Source: Climacteris rufus (taxonomy: Eukaryota > Chordata > Aves > Passeriformes > Climacteridae). Taken from it: a stretch of DNA of 64,000 bases. This document shows, in pieces, positions 11,205 to 23,562 of the stretch (its first letter is position 1; every line of letters begins with the position of its first letter). The DNA lies in NCBI GenBank assembly GCA_013398175.1, contig VZRZ01007703.1, forward strand, positions 2,628,266 through 2,692,265, written 5' to 3'. A program made the translations under genes and the position numbers. The notes under the pieces were generated by a model that saw only the letters and a program-made list of their open reading frames with translations, did no database searches and was not told where the DNA came from.

Positions 11205-14200
11205 CTGGAATGCTTGTCCCTACCAGCTCATGAACTTAATGCACTTGTTGTACTCTTCCTGACACATTTTCCAAAAAGCAGTATATTGACATGTTAAAAA
11301 GAAGACTTGGCTCAAACAATAGATGTTTGGACATTTCTGCATGTTTTTAATATACTGCCCTGCCATATTCACTGAAATGTCTTAAAATGAAAAGGGTAAC
11401 TTCCTTCAAATACAGATTTATATTCTAATGCTTGGGTTCCACTCACACTGATATAATTCCTTAAATGTCTGTAAATTAGCATTAATTTCAGGCTAAATTT
11501 CTGGAAATTTTCAATAGGCATATGCCAGTCAAGAAAAATTGGGGTGATGGTGCTCCCTTAGTGAGCAGCTTTCTGAGTAAATTTATTCATAGTAAGAGAT
11601 AATGTCTGGACCAAGGTCAGGAAATCTACATCTCCACAGGAATAGCTATGTGCAGACAGTTGAGGAAATAATTATATCTGAATGTAAAAAAAAAAAAAAA
11701 TGGACTAAGGTCAATAATTATTTCAATTCTTTAACTCCAGAGAATTATTTTAGGCCCAGATAATGCTGGAAACTCATTAAAGGCCTAAAGGATTTCAATC
11801 CCATCTGAATTTCTCCTGGAAAATAACAACAGTGATGTTTTGGCAAATATGACCTGGAGTTCACTAGTCTGTATATACTAAATCCAAGATAATTATAACT
11901 ATGTGGGCAGAAAGGTAAAAACTGCCAATAAACCAAACAGAAATGTGGGTTCCAATGAGCGAAGGTTGCCTAGGAAATCAGAGACCATGGGGTTGAAACA
12001 TATGGGTTCAGTGGGCATGGATCATATGATGACTTCATTTTACATATGTGCACACACCAAGCATTTAATGCATAAGGATTTCTGAATGCTCAGAAAACGC
12101 AGAGCTTTCCTCATCATTTTGCATAGGGCCCAGGAGCTGTGGTCACCAGGATTCCCAAGGAGAGCAGAAGGGCCTTGCAGGACTCCCTGCACTTCTAAGG
12201 AAGAGCCTTCTGCTGCACATGCTTTTGCAAGCCAACAAGCAAAACCTCAGAGTCTAGGAGGATTTGGTTTTGAAACGTTTTCAGAGCCGTAACTATAAAG
12301 AATCTGACATGCAGCCATTAAAAGTACAGCTCTAATTTGTAAGGGAAGTAATCAGTACAAATTAAGAGCAGATAAAAAGAAATTACCATCATAAGGGAGC
12401 AGGCAGAAATGAAGAAATGAAAATTCCTGGAATGTCTCCAGCAGAGTTTGGTTCTCGTGTTACTTTACTTATTAGAGACAATTAAGAGAGATTTGTCTGT
12501 TGCTAAGAGTCCTTTAGATTAGATTAGAAGACTACAAACTTTTAATGTGTTGGCCTTTTTCTGCCCTTGGGGAAAAAATCCAAGCACATAGGAATGCTAA
12601 TGAGGGGTAGAGTCTCCAAAAGGTTTTAGTTGTTCGCTTTCTCTCCCCTCCCCTCTACTTTTCCCTCCTAATTTCTCCAGTATGTTTGCATCTCTACCTG
12701 TGCAATTTCACCTGGGAAATGGGCAGGAAGTCTATAAGAAATCACGAATTCTCGTGACATGCCATTAACTGTTTGATTTGTAATAATGTTTATACCTCTG
12801 TTTGCAACAGAAGATGGAAGTAGGTAGTTTGTAAAGGAAGTAGAAATAAGGTTCTTTTAACAGCAACTAAATCATGTTGACTGTCCTGTTACACCCACAC
12901 ATCATTAAATGTTCTCAAAGGCTGTAATCCGCAATGACAAAGATGGAAAATAGACCATTCACTTGAAGAATTGAAGCATCCTTGACTCCTTTTGACAATG
13001 TTTTCTTGTCAGCCTGTTAAATTGGCAACAGTAGATCAGTATCAAAGATACAGGCATCTATCCTGCATTTGTTTCACATAGTAAAATTTCCTGCAGGGAC
13101 CTTCAGTGAAGAGACCAAGGGTTTGTGAAAATCAAGGTATTATCCTTAACAGGAAATGTTGTTTAAAGGGCAAGTTACCAGTCTTCAGTAATCCTTTATC
13201 TCAGAAGTGGAAGCCAGGAGTCTGCAACTGGGGGAAAGCAGAGTTTTATGGGAAAGCAGAGTCCAAGAATTGCCAGAATTAAAAGAAAGGTCTTCCTAAT
13301 GTATCGAGAACACCTTGAAACTAAAATGAGCTCAGATTAAAAACCAACAGTATAACAGAGCCAGGTCTGGAGTTATGAGCTGTAGCTATTCAATGCCAGC
13401 AGAGACCAGGCAAGGGAATTCTACATCAGCTGTTAATTGTGCATGGAGAGGCACTAGTGAGGAACAAATCTCTGCAGTAGCTTAGCCAGGACAAAAAGAA
13501 GGGATGACAAGGGCTTCTGCATCAGCAGAATTATGACGTTCTCTTGCAATGTTACTAAATTTAAGCATGGAAGAGAAGGAGAGAAAAGAGAGCTCCAGTG
13601 CTGTATTAAAACCAACACTGAAGTCTTGTCTTGTCCCACACCAAGGCAATTTACATTTCTTTTGCAATTTCTCAGAGGGTGTTTCCTTTTAATAGCTAAT
13701 GTGGAAAAAGTTGTTTATAGTTTAACAGTGATATAATCTTAATATAACAAAAAAGCTGACAGTCACTAAGGCTCCTGGGCTCAGTGCAGTGATAGCTTCA
13801 CGAATAGAGTTTAGTGTTCCAGCAGGGAGTCGTCTATCTGACTCCATCCCACTGCTCAGAGCTGCCCAGCAGTGCTCATCCTGCCCTGCTTGAGGCTTCC
13901 TGTATTCTGTTGGCCCCAGAGTTCAGTGAGGTACCAGGCTTGACTGAACCACACAACATCAGGGGGAGGGACTTTTCTGTGTGCATCCAGGATATTTTCA
14001 ACAAAACCTGGCTTATATAGGCAAAGCATGACCATTTTTTACTTAGCTACAGATAATCCAGGCACAGACTTGACTGTCTCCCTCTGAAAGTATAAATTCC
14101 ATCCAACTAATTTACCAAAGCTTTGTGAAATAACAGGGACTGATGCCACCAAGTCTGTCCTTAAGGAGTTCTGCGAGATCAGGATTTCAGAAATAGCTCT

Positions 14201-17200
14201 ACATTCTTGCTATTCATCCCACAAGCTACAGGAACTATTTTTGCTCTTTTGAAAGCATGCAGTAGCTTTGCTCAGTTACCTGTAACAAAATGAATTTTTT
14301 TCTCTTCTATCTGTTTTTTGTCCATTGGTGGGTTTGGTTTTCTTTTATAGACGTGACAAAGTAAGCATCACTGAAAAACTTGTACAGAGCATAAACACAA
14401 GAGGAAGCTATATATTGTTTAGGATTTATCACCTGTTCTGGTTTACTCATAGTCTGCCTCAGTCTGTCCTTCCAGAGAGCATTTTGAGAGCTGGCTGTGC
14501 AACTGATGAGGCTCATGCATTTCTTCTGGTTTCCAGTCTGAAATACTAGCAAAATTCTGACAAAAAGACTATGTTGTCATATAACATCAGCATACTCATA
14601 GGAGGGAGAGATAAAGTATGAGGTAGGAAAAACCAAAACTGGCATTTTCAGATGAAGGGCTCAGTCCTTCCTACCTTTTCTGTTATGCCCTTGTCAGTTG
14701 GCACACAGGAACAGAGGAAATATCCCAAATTGCAACCTTCAGATGCATTACACAGCAATACATCATGCCCGTTTTCTGAGCCCTCCTCTAGGCCCAGGTT
14801 GGCAGCTGGGGAACAATATCTTCATTTGCTTCTTCTCTCAGGAAAACTCTTTACAGCTACGGTCACCTTTACATGCCATTTAAAATTGAACAAGGTTTTA
14901 GCTATGGGACAATTTACAACTTAGTTGCCAACATGTAAGGAAAGTTAAAAGATGGTGTCAATCTCACAGAATTAGGTCTCTGATTGCATTTGGAGTTTTA
15001 AATCCCTCTGCTGTTACTGCATATTTCTGATTCTTTGTGAAGCTGAAAAGGAAATAATACCAACACACTTTTTCCTGTCTTCCTCAGTTGCTTTTTTAGC
15101 AACAAGAAAACTGTAGAGAAAAACATATATTCTAAGAAATACTGCATATAACTAAAAATAGTTGAATAGTCTTTTAGCTTCTACAGAGTTGACAGTGCAT
15201 ATTTCTGTGCATAACGAAGTCTAATCTAATATGTCTAGTTGCAGAACAAATCCTGCTGTCCTAACAACCTACAGAGATACTAACAGAGTTTCCACTTGTG
15301 AAATTGCTTTTTCAAAAAGTATATGGTTCAGTTTGTCTCAACAGCTTTTATTCCTTGGTGTCAGCAATTTCCTGAAAATATTATTAGTTATAATTTATTT
15401 ATTATCTCCCTCAAAAATTCATAACAATTCTTTTTGAACTCTGCCATTACATTTAGAAACACTACTGAGCCTAGCAATTGACAAAACTGTGTCATAATAA
15501 GTTGGATGTATGATGCCTGTGGTTTTTAATATATCAGCAATGTCATTATTTTGTCTTGTAACTTAAAGGGAAAATTAGCCTCTTTGCTAAATCACAAAGC
15601 ACATATCCTTATGCAGACAATATATTTTCTGCAAAAGTACATATAGAAATTATAATAAAAGCATGTTCAAATAGCAGTGTCTAATTGGAAAATGTTAGGA
15701 GCTGCCAGAATTAAGCTGTCCAAACTGAGAAATTATTTGGCAGGGAAAGTTCCTGTGTCTTAGTCTAATCTGATGCTTACACACCAGAAATCAAATTATC
15801 ATTTCTTTTCTTGAAGCTTTCTGCTCTGCTTGTTCTGTACCCTGGACACTTTTCATGATCACATAGTTAAAGACTGAATAATAATTTGAATTTCGTTTAT
15901 AATGGATGTATTTTGCATTTTGTTTGTGCTACTTGCCAAGACTGATTCCTTTTTTTTGGTGTTTTTTTTTTCCCTGCCTTTTTTTTTTTTTTTTTAGGAA
16001 AAAGCTTCCTACATTAAAATGACAACACCCACAACAGATGCAATAACCACTCAAACTGAAGACTAATTAACAGTAGTAGTAGACTATATTCTATGAGCAT
16101 GTCTTTGTGGACAGGTAGTGTCCTGAACAATTCCTCAGAGCCTGCAGGCTGAATGAAAGCTGAAAGCTGAAAGCTCTCTTTCCCTCCAGAAACCCAACAT
16201 CTGTGTGGGAATACTGCTCAATTCCCTTTTGCTTAGCTATCCAGACTAGCCCAGAAACTCCCAGCACACACAGGTGCAATATGTGCCTCGTGGACACCTT
16301 CTGACCCCTGGGAATGCAGAAGAGGGAGATGATCTACATGTCCAGGCAGTGGGATGCAAAATTGTGGCAGAGCCAGATGGTAAATTTGGGGAATCAGGAA
16401 TTTTGTGTTGAATTTTAGGCTTTGAGGGAAGCAGTTTGAGTATTACATGCAGCAAATCGTGCATATATCTGATGTCTCACTGTGGTATAGGTCACTAATG
16501 GAAATGGTAGAACTGTTAATAACAAAGCAGAAAGGTCATGAGTGTCTTGTTCCTCTGTTTTGTTTATCATCTGCATTTGGAACAGGCAGGTTGTGTTTGC
16601 TCTACTGTCAAACTTGGAACTAGGATCCCTAGTCCCTCCCAGCACCCAAATCCCCCTGCACTGTAAGAAGACTGCAGGAAAAGGGGAAACAAACCTTGTC
16701 AGCCAAGGAGTAGATTGAGGAGACAGAAAGGCACTGGTCCTCACTGGAACAGCACCAAAACCCCTTCCTCAATGCCTCACAAACTTAAAGCTCTTGTTAT
16801 AAAAAGGTAACGTGTTTTACATCTTTTGCAAATCAATCATAATTATAATGTGTGAAGAAAACAGAGCTGCTATATGCTGAAACTGATCTCAGTGTGACTC
16901 CGAGCTGGGAAAGAGCCTGCTGCAGCTGTTCCACTGCATTAGAGCCATCGGCTTCACCTCATTAGGAGAAGCATTCACCTTCCTATGAGATCCTTGCTGC
17001 ATAACCTCCTGCCCTGCCACTGAGACAGACACAGTATGAGCAGTGTCACTTAACCCCTTGTGTTCCCAGCTGCACTCAAATGTAGGCAACAGAAGCTACA
17101 GGAATCGCTAGAACAGTTCCTTAGCAATACTGGTGTCCGCGGTGAGAAAACTATAGTTTTATGTATACATATTCATTATGCCACAGTGTGCCTCACTTTC

Positions 17201-18102
17201 TGACAGACCAGCATCCTGTTGAGCACCATGTGGTGCATCAGCAAACACTGAGCAGTCACCCTGGCAGAGACAATACATTAAGAAAAGAAAGCGACAGTGT
17301 AAAAGAAAGAACAAATGTAACTGTTTAGTCACCTCAGAGCAAGATAACATAGCCAAGTGTTCCTCTCAGACAAAAATCTATTTTGTAGTTTGTGAGGGAA
17401 CAGGAGAGCATCCAGTGTCTCCTTATATTTAATTAGATAATTTAATTAGATACTTTTTTCATTGGTTTCATTTGATTTTCTTTATTGTAGACAGGTTTTG
17501 AGAACAATTTTTCTCTCCAAAACAAATGTGAAAACATAGCTTGTGTATAATACCCTCATAAGGTGTATGCATTGCTCTGAACTTTAAACCATTCTACTTA
17601 GAAATCTTCAAGAACCGCAATCAGAAACATGTGTCCATGCCTTTTCATAGCACTGAGTTCTGATGTACCCCTCAGGACTGTTAAAAAACACAAATTGTGT
17701 CCTTAAATTTCTACAGATTGTACGAAGGCTGAATTACAACAAAGGTGAAATCCTGTTTTGTGGAATTCAAGGAGCAGGGGGAGGTTGTGGGGTTTTATTA
17801 TCTTTTTTAAGCATTATTTAGCCTCTTTTATAAAGTTTACTAGGCTAGAATTTACAGACTGGTAGAACTGCCTTTACTCTCAATTATTTTATTATTTTTT
17901 AGGACTTTTGTGGGAAAAGCCTAATATAATCAGACCCTGACTCTTCTTTCATGTTATATAAGCTTTGCTAAGGAACACCCACACACTAAAGTCACTCTCT
18001 TAAGGAAATGAGAGTCTTCAAAAGACTCTGAGTTTCCCTGGTGTCCAGCTCATTAGCTGCTTTTGAACATGAACATGTTTGAACACAATAAAACATATAT
18101 TT
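11205..18102. other. Unassigned AT-rich non-coding DNA
   Basis: No gene, RNA gene or confident repeat was recognised across this stretch. Moderately GC-richer patches (about 12090-12250, 13790-13990, 16240-16330, 16890-17060) carry short open frames without domain character. Poly-A occurs at 11686-11700, a pyrimidine-rich run at 12636-12670, a long T-tract at 15949-15995, and three copies of TGAAAGC at 16154-16175. Confidence 0.45.
15949..15995 (+). repeat. T-rich low-complexity tract
   Basis: Three long T runs are separated by GG and CCCTGCC. The last run is followed directly by AG (15996-15997), so it resembles a polypyrimidine tract with a splice acceptor. Homopolymer T alone is enough to explain it. 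Confidence 0.85.
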
Positions 18103-18599
18103 TGGTGTCGCCTCTTTACAAAAAGGCAGAGAAGGAGGGTTGTGGAGGAAATCAGATTATTACCGCTTATTACGACTTATCTGCCGCTTATGTAAGGAGA
18201 CGCAGAATAGAGAAGACCGAGCCAGAATGTTCGTGTTCAGAGCAAAGGGCGGAAGGGGGGGAACCCACCTTCTTTTAATTCTTATATACACTTTTAGAAA
18301 TCACAGTTCATTGGAGAAAATTAACACTTCCGTCTTTAACTACAGTGGTTAAAAGAAATGTCCATCAAAGGATCTGTGTCCATGGGAAAGGAATGTAAAA
18401 CAAGATAATTTTACAACAACATAGCTATGTTTACAGAATTCTCGTCCTTGAAAGCTATCTAGCACAGCTAGCTATCCTTAACAGTAAAAATGGGCAACAT
18501 CAGATGATGGACTTCCTCAGGCTCTTTTATCTCTGAATATGTACCACCCATGTTAGGTCTGAGAACAGCAAAGGTAGAGATGTGTTCTCCTTCTCAACA
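18103..18599 (-). mobile_element. Candidate solo LTR, antisense
   Basis: The plus-strand left edge is TGGTGTCGCC (18103) and a plausible right edge is CTCAACA (18593-18599), giving TG...CA ends. Read on the minus strand there is a TATATAAG box (plus 18282-18289) upstream of a CpG-bearing GC-rich segment (18170-18260), the order expected for U3 then R. The left edge TGGTGTCGCC resembles that of the antisense LTR at 6424 (TGGTGATGCC), so the two may be related families. I see no canonical AATAAA and no target-site duplication; the right edge is a guess. Confidence 0.45.
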
Positions 18600-19829
18600 G
18601 GGCATTACTGGAGCTTTGATCCCTTGCCCATAACTGTCTGGACCTGGGCACCACACCTCACTACAACTCTGTTGCTGTAAACACAGCAGGAAATCTTGTT
18701 TCTATTGCCAAGCCTTCCCCTCTTAAGGAATGAGAGTGCCATTGGAAAAGGGAGCACTGTAGGCTGCAAGAATGTGTGGTATCATTACTGGGAGACAATG
18801 GACCCAAATGCAGACAGAACATAGGACTGAGTGTCTCCAGGTGCATAATTTCTACAAAGCATTTTCTAAATTATGTAGAAGGGTGAGATAGTAGTCTGTC
18901 TATGTATATCTTGGGGGGGGGTGAAAAGAAAAAGTGTATCTCATTTCGTGATTTAGAAGGAAAAGCTCAAGGTGAAACTTGGAGAAAGAAAAGCAGTTTC
19001 AATGAATCTTATTAACTCAAAATCTTATATAGTTTTTAACTTAAGCTCTTGTTATTTTAAGTCTTTTTCTAGTGGTCAGAAACTGCATACATCTTCAGGT
19101 CTGTGCTGTTAGAAAGGAACATGATTCCTTCTCACACGATGAGAATGGACAGTGAAGGGGAAATCAGGTGGCTGCTGGCTCAGATCCCACTGAAGAAATG
19201 TTGGACGCATTTGGTACAGATTATCTGATCTCTGAGACTGCTTCCATTGCCAGTAATCAGTCTGGGAAGATCAGGAACACAGCTCAACCCAAACATGGAA
19301 CTTTTCTGTAGGATGACTTGGACTTTCCAAGTTCTTTCTGTTCCTTTCATTTAATGATATTATGTAAATCAAACAGTATCCAAAAAGCACTTTCTGTAGT
19401 GAATCAGTGTCTGGTAAGATGGAACAAATCAGAAAACATAAGAGAGGTAGTCAAGCATGAACTTGGGAACGACGACTATATCTTCAGGCACATTTTGATC
19501 TGGATGAGCAGGACAGAGATGCTCCATGTTAAATACTTTTGCAAACCCATTGTGGTATGCAACAGTGAATTCCTTCTAAATCAACCCAAACTGTATGTTC
19601 CACTCTGTACGTAATGCTTTCCAGCACTTAACAGGTTGTTTACTTTGCTTAGTATCTGTTGGAACCTTGAATTCTGAGAATTTCACTGTTTCTGCTTTAA
19701 CAAGTTTTGATACCCAAATATACACCTCATTTGATCTTAAACCCTGGAAAAGACTTCCCCTGTAGTGTAATAACTTTTAAATTAATGCTGTATAGTTGAG
19801 GTTGTGTCACTAGGTGAATTAGGTAGAAG
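18600..19829. other. Unassigned non-coding DNA
   Basis: Nothing recognised. A run of nine or so G lies at about 18912-18920. The frame at 19318-19614 (98 codons, plus strand) has no recognisable domain and is compatible with chance. Confidence 0.45.
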
Positions 19830-19951
19830 TGTAGACATTTCGGTTTATGAAATATTGTAAAANGTTCCGCAATGCGGGATAAGAAAAACTGATTATTGGG
19901 TTTTTATTGAAAATATCCTACTCAACATCTCCCTAATTGGACAATCTAGTG

Positions 19952-19959
19952 TATAAATA
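19952..19959 (+). promoter_or_regulatory. TATA box of the solo LTR
   Basis: TATAAATA lies 92 bases upstream of the AATAAA, the spacing expected for a short LTR U3/R arrangement. Whether it still drives transcription is unknown. Confidence 0.5.
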
Positions 19960-20043
19960 AACTGGACGAGAAGTGCTCGCCCCCATTTTGAACCTTGTAA
20001 TTGACAAAGCACTTTCTGTGCCGCCAAGTTATAGATAACACTT

Positions 20044-20049
20044 AATAAA
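20044..20049 (+). terminator. LTR polyadenylation signal AATAAA
   Basis: A canonical hexamer lies inside the solo LTR, followed by ACATTTTGAGACC, consistent with the R/U5 boundary region. Confidence 0.5.
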
Positions 20050-20122
20050 CATTTTGAGACCGAAGAAACTCTGGAATATTTCTACTGTGTCTTATCTCAA
20101 GTGTCTGTTAAAAGAACTCACA

Positions 20123-22150
20123 AAAAGAAGATGTGCTGTGGCAGCAGCCGAAAGCTTTGGCCAAAATTGCGGCAAGTATTTAAGTAAAAAGACATTCATA
20201 CAGCTTTGGAAATGCAGGTAGAGGGATTTGGTTTTTTCTTAGACAAAATAGAACTCCAGAACTGCACTGACCAAAAACACGGCAGCCTCAACACCAAATG
20301 ATTTATTTGGGGGCCAAATTGCATACTGATGTGACATTGTGAGTGACACTAGCAGCCATCTCTCATGCAGATCTTAGCAGCAGAATTTGATTCTATAAAT
20401 GTTTATATCCCCCTTCTTACACAATTTTTTCCATGATCATGGTTAATGAAATAGACCATTCTTGACAGCAAAGATGCATGTGAGCATGTTGAAAAACAGT
20501 GTATGCACTTTATACTACATGAGAGGATACAGAACAAGGTGACATTTTTGGAAACTGAATTTCAAAGGATGTGGGAATAACACAGACCATCTGTGTAGTT
20601 ACTTATTTTTCTGCTGAAAACATGGAACTTACAAACAGGAAAACTTTATCTGGCCCAGCATGTCTGCTTTTTTTGATGTACCTTAATCCCACTTTCCTGT
20701 CTTTTCACTCTATGACTTGATCCCTTTTGTGCTGAAGAAGGAAATATGAGGCTCTCTTGAATTCATTTATGCTTCTCAGCCTCAGTCTTCCCTTCGATTA
20801 TTTATTCCATTTATTCAGAGCCCTTTCAATGTAACACCTCCTCCTGAATTTCCTTGGTTTATTTTATGTTTCCATAAGATTTTGACCTCTCTTTGTGAGC
20901 AATCTGTAGATTAAAAATGTTACGTTTTACGAATATAAAACTACATATGCCAAGCAACACCATGAGGATTTTTTTAATTAAAGCAGCGAATATAGTAACA
21001 CTGATAATGTGGAATCTTAACAACATTGTAATTTTTTTATTTTTTTAAGGAAGAAAATTAAGAATTAAAAAGTTCTGACATTTTTACAGATTCAAAATGT
21101 TTCCTGAATTATCATATATCAAAGTCATCATGAGGAAATTTAGATTACTAAAAATCAGATATCAAGATCTGGGCTCAACATGATAAATTCCCTTGGTTAA
21201 TGAACAGAACGGTTTATAGGACCCAATGTGGACATATTTTACTAGGAAATTGCCTGTAGGTGCCTATGTGCCTCCATTGCTTCCTAAAAAAACCAGTGGA
21301 TTCTTTCAGAGTTAGACACCAAATTCTAGATCACTTAATTACAGCTAATGGATTCCACACCATGTGTCCTCTGCTCCGCAAAAAAAAAATACAAGGTAAT
21401 TTGAAATAATAAGATTCAGAGATGTAGGTTTTCATTGTGACTCCCAATTCATTACCTTATTCACTAAGCCAGAAAATTCCACTGCTGTAAAAGCAACAGC
21501 AACTGAAGAAGCTTCAGTTTCAGTTTCATTAAATATTTCTGAAGAAGTCAGGCGTGTGACTTCTCCCTGCTGGGTAACATGGTGAATCTAAATCTGAAGA
21601 TCTGTAACCACTGACTGAGAAATGTGGTTGACAAGAAGACCAGACAGCTCTTAGGTCATAAACATTTTGAGGCCACTGCTAAAAGAAGGTGCGTCAGAAA
21701 ATTCTACAGCTGCTTGAGGGGCTAAGGTGTGGAGCTCTGTATGGGATGAAGGGTTTTGTTAGGATTGTAAAATGCAGAACAAGGCAAGACTTTCAGCAGA
21801 GGATATGGAAGTCAGGAAAAGCAAAAAGACAGACTGTTCTTCTCTGTATACTGATGTAGCTAGTGACATGGAGACCCAAAATTACATTGCAAAGTAAGAA
21901 CTGTTGAAATATCACTCACATAACAAGTAGTGTCATTGCCCTTTCTTCTTGGTAGGGAGCCCCCAGATGCAGAAGGGAAGCAGGAGAAGAAATATTTTGC
22001 AGTCACATAAAGAACTGAGCTCCTCTTAGGTTTATATTTTGTTCAAATATTCCTGTAGTTTATTCTGTTAGTCCTACTTATAAGTTTGCTCACTTATGTC
22101 TGTATTTTGGGAAACACATGCTAAAGAAAAACCCTTACATGACCATCGCA
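20123..22150. other. Unassigned non-coding DNA
   Basis: No gene or confident repeat was found. AT-rich patches lie at 20900-21120. CpG-bearing sequence just after 20123 (to about 20170) may still belong to the preceding LTR. Confidence 0.45.
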
Positions 22151-22456
22151 GAGGGACTTTTCACAAGGGAACGTAGTGAAAGGACAAGGGGTAGTGACAT
22201 TAAACTGGAAGTGTGAAGGTTTAGATTAGACATTAGGAAGACATTCTTTGCTGTGAGGGTGATGAGGCACTAGGACCACTTGTCCAGAGATGCTGTGGAT
22301 GCCCCATCCCTGAAGTGTTCAAGGCCAGGTTAGCTGGGACCTTGAGCAACATGGTTTACTGGGCTGTTTCCCTGTCCTTGGCAGGGCTTGGGACTAGATA
22401 ATCTTTAAGATCCCTTGCAACCCAAACCATTCTATGATTACATGATTTTATGATTT
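22151..22456 (+). mobile_element. CR1 LINE 3' end fragment
   Basis: About 300 bases correspond to the last part of CR1. The recognisable blocks are AAGGACAAGGGGTAGTGAC, TTAGATTAGACATTAGGAAG, GTGAGGGTGATGAGGCACT, GATGCCCCATCCCTGAAGTG, TTCAAGGCCAGGTTAGCTGG, and the terminal CAACCCAAACCATTCTATGA with repeats of ATTCTATG-like units. Subfamily differs in sequence from the 9118-11204 copy. It is a typical severely 5'-truncated insertion. Confidence 0.93.
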
Positions 22457-23432
22457 CCACTGAATCCAGTAACTTTGTTTTTGCAAAGGATTTTTAAATG
22501 TACTTACTACAACTCCACAGACTTATGGATGCATGGAATGTCATGTAGGTCTGCTATCCCAGGAGAATGATTGATTCACATATAATGAGTGGTGGGAGGC
22601 TGGACCACTTTGTCACATTGTTGCTCGGCTGCCTCGCAGTCCCACTGGCAAAACACCTCACCAGGTCAGGATGGAGCTTTTTCGCTGTCTAATTCTTGTT
22701 TTTCATTGCATTTTGCACAGATGTCTTCTGAGAAGAGCTTTGAACTCTCTCCCTGCTTGGCACTGTAACCTAGAAAGGTTCTAGCAACCCGTATCACTCT
22801 CAGGTGTGTGATCCAGCTGTCTTCTGCAGCATCATTTGGGTCCAGAACAGAGAAAAAATAAATTGTGTTGGAGAAATATTTCCAGGACTTGCTCAAAATT
22901 TATATAAGTAATGTACTATAAAATATGTATTTTAATATACGGTCTATTTACCACTTAGGCCAAGAAACATACAAAAAAAGAGACTCATTTAAACCCCTGT
23001 AGTTTGCCAAAACACCGGATTATTTCATGTCCAAAGGTATGGATACCCTTGGGGAGCTAGGTAAATGTACATAAATCAATATGAGAGGCCATTATTGCGG
23101 AGAAAACAGCGGTGAGAAACACAGGCATACAACTGGGACAGTTCTTGGCAGATATTTTATTTAATAACAATGCTCTCAGTAGAGAAATGTAAGTTTTAGG
23201 CTATTGGTCCTGCACATTACATCTAACATAAGTGATATTAAACCAGATTTCTGTTTTATGGGACTGTAAAGTTCATTCAAACTGAGCATTCTTCCTTTCC
23301 TGGCTTGTGACGAGCTTTAGGTACATGTGCCAACACAGTTGTGGGGCCAATATTTAATGTGCCATTTCAATACTTTTATTGAGGAGAAACTATATGTAAT
23401 TTACATGAATTCATAGTTTCTACTGCAAGCTG
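22457..23432. other. Unassigned non-coding DNA
   Basis: No gene or repeat was recognised. The frame at 22666-22896 on the minus strand lacks domain character. Confidence 0.45.
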
Positions 23433-23490
23433 TAAAATAAATAAATAAATAAATAAATAAATATATATATATATATTCTGGGTTGTGTTT
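23433..23490 (+). repeat. (AAAT)n then (AT)n microsatellite, left of assembly gap
   Basis: About seven AAAT units run into an AT run (23461-23476) and then the unique string ATATTCTGGGTTGTGTTT up to the gap. Confidence 0.95.
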
Positions 23491-23535
23491 NNNNNNNNNN
23501 NNNNNNNNNNNNNNNNNNNNNNNNNNNNNNNNNNN
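23491..23535. other. Assembly gap (45 N), probably a false gap
   Basis: Forty-five undetermined bases. The 18 bases ATATTCTGGGTTGTGTTT occur immediately left of the gap (23473-23490) and again to its right (23561-23578), each preceded by an AAAT microsatellite. The two contig ends therefore probably overlap and describe one locus. Confidence 0.9.
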
Positions 23536-23562
23536 TAAATAAATAAATAAATAAATAAATAT
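23536..23562 (+). repeat. (AAAT)n microsatellite, right of assembly gap
   Basis: About six to seven TAAA units, matching the left-hand tract except for the shorter AT run. Likely the same microsatellite as 23433-23476, represented twice. Confidence 0.9.

Larger units (their letters stand above)
19830..20122 (+). mobile_element. Solo LTR of an endogenous retrovirus, sense
   Basis: The stretch starts with TGTAGACATTTCGG and a plausible end is AACTCACA at 20115-20122, so it has TG...CA ends. It carries a TATA box (TATAAATA, 19952-19959), then a CpG-containing segment (GGACGAGAAGTGCTCGCC), then AATAAA at 20044-20049 followed by ACATTTTGAGACCG. This compact TATA-to-polyadenylation order is characteristic of an LTR. 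The five bases before it (AGAAG) and after it (AAAAG) differ at one position, a possible worn target-site duplication. No retroviral internal region follows. CpG-bearing sequence (AGCCGAAAG, TTGCGG) continues to about 20170, so the element may extend further. One undetermined base lies at 19863. Confidence 0.65.
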
